Shown here one piece after another: positions 1 through 12,600 of a stretch of DNA of 64,000 nucleotides. The stretch is from Branchiostoma floridae (lineage: Eukaryota > Chordata > Leptocardii > Amphioxiformes > Branchiostomatidae). The first letter of the stretch is position 1. The number at the start of each line of letters is the position of its first letter. The translations under genes and the position numbers were made by a program. The DNA lies in contig NC_049993.1 in assembly GCF_000003815.2 (NCBI RefSeq), positions 7,935,762 through 7,999,761 on the forward strand. Reading direction: 5' to 3'. The notes beneath the pieces were generated by a model, which searched no databases, had not been told where the DNA came from, and saw only the letters and a list, made by a program, of their open reading frames with translations.

Positions 1-510
1 TTCTGTATCACACAGTGTGCCCTGGACAAACTTCTGCCAAAAGGTCGCCGGTAACCTTACGTAACTACAAATCGTCCGGTTGATAGGATCGCCACCTCGT
101 GCCAAAGCAAGGGCAGCGGGGTATTAAAAGCAGGGTGAATTCTAGCTGGGCGACGTCCCATCAACATCTCCCGGTATCTCAGGCGTCTCCTGCGCGCTAG
201 CCTTGCTCCCTGCCCCATGTTGGACATAACGCGAATGAGGCACGTAAAGAAAAACACCTAAAACACGGCGAGAAACAAATGTGGTGGCGGCTCTCCCGCC
301 ATATATTTGATTTGCGCCTTATGTCACAGTGGGTCAGGTAAGGTCACTACAACATGCCATAAGCACCGCGGGTGCCCTGCCATATTTCCGGTCGGTGTGT
401 AAAGAGGTGCCGATAGCGGCGTCCAGACAGCGGGAAATTTCACCGCTGACGCGAAAAGCGTAATGTAAAGTGGGCCTTAGTTTGATTGTTTTTGATTAAT
501 GTGTTTCTAG
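1..510. other. Intronic or upstream sequence before first recognised RTK exon
   Basis: No exon with matching phase was found. A 66-codon arginine-rich open frame on the minus strand (57-257) has no recognisable domain and is not called. The stretch is somewhat CpG-rich compared with the introns that follow. Confidence 0.4.
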
Positions 511-639
511 GGTGCAGTACTGGAACATTTGGAGCAGGCTGTACCCAGACTTGCAACTGTATTGGTACTTGCGATAGGGCCTCAGGGGCATGTGATGCAC
601 AGGGGTGCTCAGCAGGGTGGACTGGTCCAAGCTGTCAAG
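511..639 (+). CDS. RTK exon: laminin-type EGF domain (first in window)
   Basis: A 129-nt phase 1-1 exon encodes one EGF-like domain with eight cysteines (GTFGAGCTQTCNC start, GWTGPSC end). It resembles the third EGF of each later Ig-Ig-EGF-EGF-EGF block (4793-4921 and 15499-15624). It is directly followed by an Ig domain, so it may be the tail of a further upstream Tie-like block. That last step is inference, because the sequence before position 1 is not available. Confidence 0.8.
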
Positions 640-3600
640 GTAATTCAAACTCTATTAGTAAAATCAACACGGCAGCCAAGTACGTTTTCTATACAAGCTA
701 AATTTTTAAAAAAGAGACCTTTTTTACACAACAATTGCTTTATTTCCACTGATGTTTCGGTGGCCGTCTGTCACCTTCAATTTAGACAGGTTCACATTGT
801 ACTGCAGCGATAGGTGAAAAGAAAGCAGTAGTTCTGTAAAAAAAGTCTCTTTATTCAGTGACACACCAACCTGATGAAGGTATTCATGGAAGCTAAATTT
901 TGTTGACTTTCAAACAGACTGAGAGTATACTGAATTATTATGATTACACAGTGCTAGGAAAATAAGGACAGCTTAACGGCCCCATCTATGAAATACCATT
1001 CAAGGGTCATTTGGTAAATCATTTGCAACATTTCAATGTTCCTTCATGATACAGAATTAGTGAAAAACCTAAAGAATACTACCATAATATTCTTTTAAAA
1101 CGACAGGGTTAAACTTATTTTCCAGTCATGTCAAACACGAAAATGTTTCTCACCATTCAAGTCTTTTCCTAACTGTGTGTGTAAAAGTACAGACATTCTC
1201 CCCTGACTGTTTTTTATAGAGTACATTTTTACAGTGCAGCATCATTTCTGTGAATCCAAGAACAACGAATAACTGCCTTATCAATGAAATAACTCTACAT
1301 CACCCTTCCCTGTTCACAGAGCGTGCCCCTGTCGATGTAACCCTTGTGAGTTCCTCCCACATCCTTGATGGTAATGCAACAGACCTCCTCTGCCGCACGG
1401 CACAGGGAACCATACAACAGTTTCAGTCATGGCCGGTCAGGAGGGTCGGGGGTGTTGGTCCAGGAAATCCCTTTGACGATGCCTCTTCCCAACGGGTATG
1501 TAGTTTGGAAGAAATGTTCTCTTGTTGTTTCGCATCTTCATAGTTGCTTAGATGGCTGTCTTTCCACTCTGGTGCAATGAGATAAATAGACTATGGTATT
1601 TTGTTGTTTGAAGTAGGCGATTTCAAAACTTTCCAAAGTCTGAAAGTGGTTGCAAGGTATTGAGGTTACTGCCTGGACAAAATGGGAAGAGCACCCAAAG
1701 CCATTTACATGTAGGAACCCTTTGGAGTATGGGCACGTGTGACTTGGAACAGCATTAAAAAAATATCCATAAAATAAAAATATCAGTTTTGATGCTTAAG
1801 ATGATATTGTACTTCATAAAAGAATACATTTGTATATCATGTATCATCAGTAAAAGCTACAAAATATATGCTTCTGTTGGTGTAACGCTAGCTTAACTTT
1901 ATCTGCGGGGTAACCCATATCTGATGTTTTTAAGAAACAGTATTCAGGGATATCAAGTCAACAGACGGTGGCTTCTAACTGCAATGATTTGAAAATATTG
2001 CCATTTGAAATCACTGTCCTTTGGCTAGATATCCCTAAAACCTCTAGTTTCCTAAAACCACAGATATAGGTTACTGAGCGGATAAAGGTGAACTAGCATT
2101 TACATATCTTTTTCCCCCAGCTGGGTGACTACGGTGCCAGGTTCATGGCTGCTGCAGGGGTCAAACGGGTCGGAGCTTTCTCCTGCCAGGTGGACAGCGA
2201 TGGGAGGTCAGGGTCCGCTGTCTCCTTCAAGGTCAAGATCAATGGTGAGTCTCACTGCTTGGATTATTAAAAGATTTCTCCTATAGGGTACGCCCAAAAG
2301 TAGTTACTCAAGCAACTGGATTTGCTAGTTGAAACGTCTGGCCGTTCCAAAACCATGTCCAGTTGCTTGTAATGAGTAACTACTTTGGGGCATATCTGGA
2401 TGTCTAACCTTCATCAACGCTTCTCCTGTATGATTTCTTTAAGACTTATGACTTTATTCTAGTATGTCTAGACATCTCAATATTGACAGAAGTCCTGGTT
2501 AACTTTTACTTTTTGAAACCTTGCATTGTAGCATACCTTCTACCAGAGGTGTTCACAAGGACAGTCAGTGTGGGGGAGTCTGTTGTGTTGAGGATGACCA
2601 AGACATCCAACTGGCAGGCAGGCTGGTCTGACAACCAGGTCAAGTGGAGAAAGGATGGAGAGGTAAGTGTTGTGTCTTTTGGGAGTAAGGGTTTCTGTTG
2701 TGAATAGAATGACACACCAACAAGACTGGTGCTGAATGACATGCCAACAAGACTGGTGCTGAATGACACACCAACAAGACTGGTGCTGAATGACACAAAC
2801 AAAACTAGTGCCCCAATAAGACTAGTGCCCCTGTCCCTGGTGCTGAATGACACACAAATAAGACTGGTTCCCCTTCCCTGAATCACACATCAACAACAGG
2901 TGTCTCTGTCCATGGTACTGAAAAAACACCAATACTGGTACCCCGTCCATGAATAACACCAAGATAATTGAGTCCAGCTCTGTGGAAGCACCCCAGTCTT
3001 TCTTAGGATGATTTAGACCAAAACACCACAACACTGTGTGAATGGCTGATAATGTTTTCCTGTAACCCGCTGTAGCTACTAGATAATCGAGAGGGACTCC
3101 TACTGACCATCCCCAGTGTGCAGACATCACACGAAGGTATCTACGAGGCTTACAGGGATGGGCAACGGAGCAATTGGAGCCACGCCTTCAGCAGACTCAT
3201 CGTCCGAGGTACTTAAGCTTCTTAAGACGTTTTTGTGGATCATCTAGGGGTCCTGCATAAGCTACAACAATAGAAGTTTCATTTGTGAAACTTCTCTGAA
3301 TATAGAGATTTTGCTTCCTGTTTTTTCCTCTAAAGCAACCTACAATTCATCCTCACTGTTTTCTTTTGTCCAGCTTTAGAATTTTCAATAAGAGTAGCAG
3401 TTATGGCTTGTGATGGCCTGTTTTTTTGCTATCGAATATATGATTCTTGATTACAGTGTCATTTTAGTTTGCTGGCTTATAGGCTGTTTATATCTTTCCC
3501 TTCAGTCTCAAAATGTTTCTGTAAGTTAGAGTTATTTAGGTTTACCACATTTATGGAAGGTGACTATCACCTTTTCAAGATGTCAATCCGGATACCAGAC

Positions 3601-6600
3601 TGTAAGGTAGAGGTTGCAGGTGAGTACAGGTATTTTGAACTCTATCACGTTTATCCTCTAAAGGCAATGTTGGCCTGTTTTTCAGCCTGTCCCACCAACA
3701 AGTGGGGCCCAGACTGCAGGAACAGGTGTCCTGTCTGTTACAATGGAGGTGTGTGTCACGTGGGGACGGGCAAGTGCATCTGTGCGCCTGGTTTCCGTGG
3801 CGACAGCTGTCAATCAGGTGACTGCTCCTTCTTCTTCAAGTTTTAAACCTTGTGGTGACAGACTTGATATACATGTAGATACATTTAGTTATTTTACTTC
3901 AGAGTCTGTAAAAAGGGAGGTATTGTTTTTGTTCTCTGTGTGTTTGTTTGTTCTGGTGTGTGTTTGCAGTTATTTGAAGATTGCAGAGTGGCAGAATGTG
4001 GTGTAGCTGGAGACAAGCTTTGTTTGTTTGTTTGTTTATTTTCAACGCTGGTTTGGCCTCAGGGGTCCAGAGTTGGTGCATGAGGATTGACTGAAAGGAT
4101 GGCAGTAAAATGCATAGACAGAAGTAACGCTAGTTCACCTTAATCCGTGGGGTAACCTAGATTCGTTGTTGTTAAAAAAACTGGGTATTTAGAGATTTCA
4201 GGTCAACGTCATGGAATTCAAATGTCAAGATTTTAAAAACATTGCAACGTGAAACAAACATCCATCGACATAATGATCCCCAAATACCCTATTTTATATA
4301 CAATGGATATAGGTTACCCTACAGATAAAGGCGAACGTTAGTAAGAAATTCACAAAACCTTCAAAAATTCTAGAAAGTATGAAATCTATGATTTCTTGTT
4401 CACAAAGCCACCCTAACTGATTAATGTTCTCTTTCAACCAGTCTGTGACAGGTCTCATAAGTTTGGGTCAACATGTCAGTTAGCATGTAATGATGGCTCC
4501 TGTGAAGGGAAGCTGCTGTGTCCGGCTGACCCGTTTGGCTGCACCTGTGGTCCAAAATACACAGGTGTCAGGTGCAGAGATGGTAAGATTATGCTACATT
4601 GTTTTATTGGATGTTGTTAGATTTGAGAAAATGAGGCGTTTCATGATCATTTGTCAAATTAGTATCGCTTGCAAACTCGCGGTAAACTTGGCGGTATTAT
4701 GATAATAGATGTTAGGCATGCATTCAAATCTGCTTGTGGTCCGTTATACACTAGACATGATACTCCTGAACACTCCTTTATGTTTCTGCCAGCCTGCCCA
4801 GATGGAACGTTTGGACCAGGCTGTACCGGGACGTGCCACTGTAAAGGGGGGTGTAACAGTGCCACTGGGGTGTGTGATCAACAGGGCTGTGCCGCAGGAT
4901 GGTCAGGGCCAAACTGTCAAGGTACGGGTCTCATCTTGTCGATACCCTGTTCCCTAGTACAATTTTTTTTACTCAATGCAAAGCGCTTGTCGACAAGCTT
5001 TTGGTTAGTCTTCTGACCCTTCTCTAGTTGAAAATGACACAAAGGCTAATAGTGTGTCTTGTGATGTCTGATAAAAAATGCCCGGCAGTCAGCAGGGTTG
5101 GACAAGTCCACTAGCCCGATTGTCCAGGGCAAGTGTAAGTGCTGATTGGGCAAGTGAATGTCCTACCCCGCTTGTCCGATTGGTCAAGTAAGATTTTTCC
5201 ATGAGAGAGATTTTGATATACTTAAGTCATCAATCATTGGTCAACACAGAAAAATAGAGCCAACAATAAAAGAATTCTACTGATGGAAATGTCTGGTCAA
5301 GTGAAAAGTTAGTTTGGGCAAGTAAATTTTCTATGTACTTGGCCTATAGGACAAGTGGATTATTATTATAGAAAACTTGTCCAACCCTCAGTCAGTATAA
5401 GTTCGTCTCTATTAAGGGATGGTCAATGAACTCTGATGTAGATGGCCATTTTTTTCTCCTCTTTAAAGATGATCCTGTTCAGTGTACAGTAAACTTAATT
5501 TTCTCTATTTTGATTTTACTTTCAGTGGTCTCCACTAATGCTGTGAACTTTTTTGCGACCCCTGAGCAAGACAGATGGCTCAACATGTACACTGCAGCAA
5601 GGCATAACAATGTGGACAGTGCACGATGTGCCAAGTACTGCCTACAAGGCACAGGTAGGTTTGAAGATTCTGAAGTAACTTCCATACATGTATATTCAAC
5701 AAGTTAGAATAAAATGTTCTGGTGTGGCATGCATTCAGCTAAGCAATGAATACATCTGATGATTTTCTGGCTATAAAGTTATTTCTTTACAATATGAAAT
5801 AAAAACAAAATTGTAGGAAACACTGGTCTTACTTGTGCATAGTTGAATGAGGAAATATAGAACATGAGGTATCGAAACCATAAGTTCTCCTGTAGTGCCA
5901 AGAAAGACCAACAATAGGCCAAAAATCTGATCATACCTAATACATACAATACATACTACAAAGGCTACCAAAACATAAATGTTCTTGGTGATGATAATAA
6001 GAGAGTTGATTCAAATTTATTTAAACCTGATTCAAAATGTTTTTGCCTTTTTCATTATCAGGCCTTGCTAGAGGACTTACATGCAGGTCATTTGACATGT
6101 ACAATCCCGGGGGCTCCTTGCCCTTGCAATGTCGGCTAAACACAGAGAATAAGGATGTGGCAGGGAGCCCTGGTCTGTCTGTCAACAATGGTGGAAGCTA
6201 CTACCAGAGAGAAGGTGAGAAGTGGATAGATTTTGGTGATCTTAGGATGAATAATGGATACTGACTGGGACTATTATGGATAAACTAAACTTTAACTGGG
6301 ACATTTTAAAGTATTTTGTAAAAGCTATCATGGTATTACATTATCAATTACAAGACAGTTGGTATAATCTACCAAGGAAAGGGCATGTATAAGAGACAAA
6401 TCAGGTAAGAATAAACCTTGTTGTATGTCCTTCCTTACCAGTCAGAATGCTCTTGGAGTTCACAGTTTCTTGGGTTTAACCTGGTGTGGTCTTCCCATAA
6501 CCATTAGCCTGCTAAGGAAGGGTACCAGATTTGTTTTGGTTGCAGGACTAGGAAACAGGGAGATTTTTAATGGCATTTTGTTTAGATATTAGATCTAATT

Positions 6601-9600
6601 TTTGAGAGTTCTGAAGAGCACATGCTGTCACTTTTTACTTTTTCAATGTAGTGACTTTTGTAGGTTCCAAAATATCCATTCATATAAGATGCCAAAGTAA
6701 TGAAAAAAATGCTAACATTCATGTGTTCAAATCTCTCCAGACTTTAGTGCCTGCTCATCCCTGCCATGTGCCAATGGCGCCACCTGTCTGGATAGAGCGG
6801 ACCTGCGGTACACTTGCATCTGTGGCCCTGGATGGACGGGAACAAAATGTGACTTAGGTATAGATTTTGTACTTATTTACAGCAAAGTTTAAATCTAACA
6901 GTTTCTACAGAACATTAGTATTGCCTCAAAATGTTAGAAATATATGCCCAGGTTGCAGATACTAGTGGAGGGGCTATTCAAAGACTATACCAAGAGTTTA
7001 GAGATAGAAAATCAGCACCAAGTTAATACATCATTCAAATAGTTCAAGTGAGACATAGCCAATCAGCACCAAGGAGAGATGCCATACAAAGAGTTTAAAT
7101 GAGAGATATCCAATCAGCACCAAGGAGAGGCATCATCCCAAGAGTTTCGATGAGAGATAGCCAATCAGCACCAAGGAAAGGCATCATCCCAAGAGTTTAA
7201 ATGAGAGGTAACCAATCAGCACTAAGGAGAGGTACCATACTAAGAGTTTAAATGAGAGCTAGCCAATCAGCACCAAGGAGAGACATCCTCCCAAGAGTTT
7301 AAATGAGAAATAGCCAATCAGCACTAAGGAGAGATACTATATTATAGAGTTTAAATGAGAGATAGCCAATCAGCACCAAGGAGAGACATCATCCCAAGAG
7401 TTTAAATGAGAAATAGCCAATCAGCACCAAGGAGAGATAGCATGCAGGTGTTTTAAGTGAGACATAGCCAATCAGCACCAAGGAGAGGCATCATACCAAG
7501 AGTTTAAATGAGAAATAGCCAATCAGCACTAAGGAGAGATACCATACTAAGAGTTTAGATGACAGATAGCCAATCAGCACTAAGGAGAGACACCATCCCA
7601 AGAGTTTAAATGAGAGATAGCCAATCAGTACCGAGGAGAGATACCATACTAAGAGTTAAAATGAGAGATAGCCAATCAGCACTAAGGAGAGATACCATCC
7701 CAAAAGTTTAAATGAGGGATAGCCAATCAGTACCGAGGAGAGATACAGTACTAAGAGTTTAAGTGAGGGACAGTCTATCAGAGACAAGAAGAGAGACCAT
7801 GCCAAGAGTTTGAAAGATAGATATGCATAATGGCACTATTTATATATGCATATTGCCTAATACTATCTTCTGATTCAGAGATTTGATAATTGTAAGAAAA
7901 TGTTGTAGGAACAAGCAAATCTAAAACTTACAGTTTCAACTGTCTTTTTCAGCATCCAGCGACCCTCTTGACTACTTTGCAAAGTACAGCAGTTCTAACC
8001 TTGATGAGAACGATGCTGAAACCATCACAGGAATTTCCCACTCAGACTGTGCAACACGCTGCCTACAGGTGAGACCATTTTAGCCTTCTCAGGGCTTAAA
8101 ATACCACCTGCATGTGCAGGTTAGTACAGATGCATTCATTGGAACTGTGATTTCATTTATGATGTTTACCTACACCCATATGTTAATGAAGGTTAGAAAT
8201 CCAGGTAATAAGATATGCTAAAAAGCAGTTACTGAAGCAACTGGATATGATATTGGAAACGGTCAGACATTTTAGACAACCATCCGGTGTCTTTCACCAG
8301 GAACTACCATCCAGTGTCTTTTGTCCTCCATCCATATACTAACAAAATTCCTTCAAATGACATTGAAGCAAACCGTAGATGAGACCCATACTTCTGTTCC
8401 AGGGCACTGAAACTGTCTCCAGAGGCAGCTGCAAGTCTTTTGACTACCGCATCTCGGAGCAGAAATGTTACCTCAGCACCGCGAGCAAGGACACCAACCC
8501 TCAGCAGTTCCGTCAGGGAAATGCTGACCTGGAGTACTACCAAATGGAAGGTATGGCTAGTGCAGTTGTGACCACACTTAAAAACAACTTTTAGAACCTG
8601 ACGTCTGAATAGTGTGTTCAATTACGGTAACATTGAAATTGAAAGAATTGCACATTCAGTTTATTGATAGGAAAAAAGTAATCAATGCAAGACCAATCTC
8701 AATAAGTTAGAAACATTAGAGTTGTCATAATCATAACAATATGCAAATACAACTCAATCTATACAACAAGATAAAAAACAGAGATTTACTTCTGGATGTT
8801 TCAAAAACTCTATGATGATAATTGTTATTTGTAGTAGTAGTGATTACACAAAGTGTCTGAAATCTTGAATTTATTGAATTTACCCAGAATTAAGCAATAA
8901 GTCATGGTATATTGTAAATAAGAACATTCCAGTGTTTTATAAGCTAAGGTGCCAATAATACTCCTATGAATGATTCTTTTCCTTTGAATGATGTTTATCC
9001 TCCTGTTTGTGCCCAGGCTCCGGACCCTGCTCCAGCCTGCCCTGCCAGCTCCCCCAGCGCTGTCAGACTGCAGACACTGACTCTGGTTACAGGTGCTTCT
9101 GCCCTAATGGACGACTGGGACCCAGCTGTGATGTTGGTAAGGATACTGTTTATGTAAAATGGGATTGTGCAGTCATTCGGGGCTGTCACCAGCTTTAAGT
9201 CCTTTCCACTTAGTGTTTCCAATGATACTTTTTGGACAGCAGCACGGATCAAAAGTATTTTCATGTAATGAAGCTCAGAGTTTTGTCCTGATGGCATGAA
9301 AATTGTGTCCATCTCTGCAAGCACATTTTTCTTCCCCGAGACAGAGGAATAAGTCCAGGAGACTGGAGCCAAGCAGTCGGTACAAGGCCAAGGTTTTGAA
9401 GGCTTGTGGGCTGTATTGGAGAGGATAACAGTAATTGTCAGAAAGAGAGTTTCATGGTTTAACTGTCTATGAAAAGATTCTATTTCAGCTGTAGATTTTG
9501 AATGACTTTGGTATTTTGATATGCTTTATGTTCTTTTTAAATAGAGTAGAGTAGAGTAGAGTTTTTCAGTCCGGTAGGAGTATCCACTCCAGTTTGGCCT

Positions 9601-12600
9601 GCTCTTCAATTCGGAATACTCAGGATACTGTCATTTCCGGACGTAAGGGATGGTCCAGTGCCCTGTAGTTGTATACGACAGGATGGTCTTTCATATGTTT
9701 GTCGAATCTTGCTTTAAAACCGTTCACAGTTGGTGCCATCACTACTTCCTCTGGGAGATTGTTCCACCAGCTGACAACCCGATTTGTATAGGAGTATAGC
9801 CGTGTATTTGTTTTCGCCATGGATCTTTTTAATTTCAACTGGTGACCTCTTGTTCTTGTTTCTACAGACAAGTGGACTAAACATGGAGTATCGTATAGTC
9901 CTCTCATGTATTTGAAGGTGTTTATTAAGTCGCCTCTTAGTCTTCTATATACCAATGTGGGGAGGTGAAGACTCCTAAGCCTCTCAGGGTAGGGTAGATC
10001 CGCCAGACCCGGTACTCTTTTGGTTGCCCTTTTTTGCTCTTTCTCAATTTCAGTAGCCAGTGACCATAGGTGAGGAGACCATACACTTGCTCCATACTCT
10101 AGATGAGGACGGATGATAGACTTGTACAGGGTTAAAAACATACATTTGTCCATAAACTCAAATGTTCTCCATACCAGTCCCATTATCTGATTAGCTTTCC
10201 TTGTTATGGTAAGGATGTTTTTGTTAAAACCCAGGTCCTTGTCTACAATAATTCCGAGGTCTTTCTCTTCCTCCGTGAATTCTAGAGACAGAGGCAAGGG
10301 ATTTGCTTCGTCTTTCATTTTGTATGAGAAGTCTGGGTGTCCCCCGCCAATTCTGATTACGGTGCATTTATCTGGGTGAAATTGGAGTTGCCACCTTGAA
10401 GCCCATAACTGTAGACTGTCCAGGTCTTGTTGTAGTGTTTCACAGTCACACCTGTTTGGTACTGTTCGGTAGATTTTTGTGTCGTCCGCAAACAATTTTA
10501 AGTGACAGGTAACTGCATTAGGCATATCATTCACGAATATTGTGAATAACACCGGTCCAAGAACACTCCCTTGCGGGACTCCACTGTGTACCTCCGACCA
10601 CCGTGAGTGACTATCGTTGACACACACCCTTTGTTTTCTATTTTCGAGAAACGAGGCTATCCATTTGAGAAGGCTCCCCTTGATCCCGTAACTTTCTACT
10701 TTCCTCAAAAGCCTTTGTATGGGAACTGAGTCGAAGGCCTTGCGGAAATCCATGTAGATTACATCCACAGGTATACCTTGGTCTAGCCAGGTCGTCCAGC
10801 TTTCCAAACATTCCAGGATTTGTGTTACTGTGGATCTTCCAGGGAGGAACCCATGCTGTTGTCGTGTAAAAAGTTCATTCCTTCTCATGTGTTTTATAAT
10901 CTCATCCCTAATTATACCCTCCAGAACTTTGCCAACCACGGAAGTTAGACACACGGGTCTATAGTTGCCTGGAGTTTTTCTACAGCCTTTCTTGAAGAGT
11001 GGAGTAATGTTTCCAATTTTCCAGTCTGTTGGCACCTCTCCCTCGTTCAGTGACTTTTGAAAGAGAATGTACAGAGGTGGAGCAAGCGTTCCAGCAAGCT
11101 CTTTTAGGACTCTAGGGTGAATTTGGTCTGGTCCCATGGACTTGTTGGGGTTGAGGTTCTCTAGACGTTTTTGAATATCTTCGATGTTTAGTTCAATGCC
11201 TTTCAGCTCCTGTTTGTATGTTGACTCTTCAGGTTGTGGTATACACCTTGTGTCTTCTTTAGTAAAAGTACTAACGAAGAATTTGTTTAGTATTTCTGCT
11301 TTTTTAGTATTTCCGCTTTCTCATCTCCATCCTTCAGGTCTGGGATGTTATGTCTTGTTTTTGACTTTTTATTTACGTATTTCCAAAATAGCTTTGTATT
11401 CCCTTTAATATTTCTGGCGATCTCCTTTTCATGTTTCTTGACCGCTTTTCTTGCTGCCCACCGTGCTTGGTTACGCAGTTTTGTGTATTTAACATAGTTA
11501 ACATGACTTCTTGTGTGGATGTATCTCTTCCAGGCTTTTTGTTTAGTTTGTTTGTTGTCTCTTTGTCTTTCCATGAAAGTCTTCTTCTTCTCTGTGTTGT
11601 ATTAACTTTGGGTATGTTTTTGTCTGAAGATTTCCTTACTGTTTCTGACAATACTTTCCAACACTCGTTTGTATCTAAATCTTCTAACATTGTGTCCCAG
11701 TCTCTCTCCAAATCTTCTCTCATGTCATCATAGTGCCCCTTGTGGTATAAGCGGAATTCCCTGCCGTTTTGGCTCCTTTCCACATAGCACTTATATGACC
11801 ATTCCAGCATGATGTGGTCGCTTTTCCCAACAGGTGGCCTCGGAGTGACCGTATCTATCATATGCATCTCGTTTGTAAGTATCAGGTCTAACACATTGCT
11901 GTTCTGGTTAGCCTGGTGTCTTGTTGCAAAGTCTACATGTTGAAAGAGGTACACATCTCTTATTGCCTCTAAATAGCAAGACTTGTTTGCATATTTTCTC
12001 CTTTTCCTCAGTCAAGTACCGAAAGCATGAAGATCATGGTTTTATCAAGACTTTGTGAGAAGTTGTCGCACTGTTGACTGTAGACTGGTTTTACATTTTA
12101 AAAACGTTGTACACAGATGCCCAGGTGGACGTCGGCATCGAGAGTAAGAATTACCTGGTGGACACCAGCGATGTGCAGATGTACTGTCGCACCACCCACG
12201 GGAGTATCGTACAGAACAACATCAACAACGTGAACTTCCCCATTATACGTGAAAGGAGAGGCAAAATAGATATAGGTAAGGTTTAACCTGATCCTTTAGC
12301 ATATACATTAACAGTATTTGGATGTTCCCAATTCTCCTTAAATGTATTTAGAAATTTTGGCCATCAATTTTGTTGGCCAACTAGTGGAATGGCCGACGGA
12401 GCAGTCTGCCTCAACACTTCAAACGACCTCAAACAACCTCAAATGACCTCAAATGCCTCTAATATGCAGTATACATGGTAAACAACCTTATGTGGCGCTC
12501 TGGATACATATTTTATCCATTTATGAATGAAAACAGTACAATAAAAGCATATATAGCACAACTCTATCATTGTCAACTTTCAATACTTGTACACTAAGTG

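Noticed and set aside
57-257. 66-codon arginine-rich frame on the minus strand
   Set aside because: No recognisable domain, no splice context, and no support beyond openness.
2506-2886. 126-codon minus-strand frame with FVSFSTSLVG repeats
   Set aside because: Caused by the 27-bp minisatellite and the antisense of Ig exon 2532-2662.
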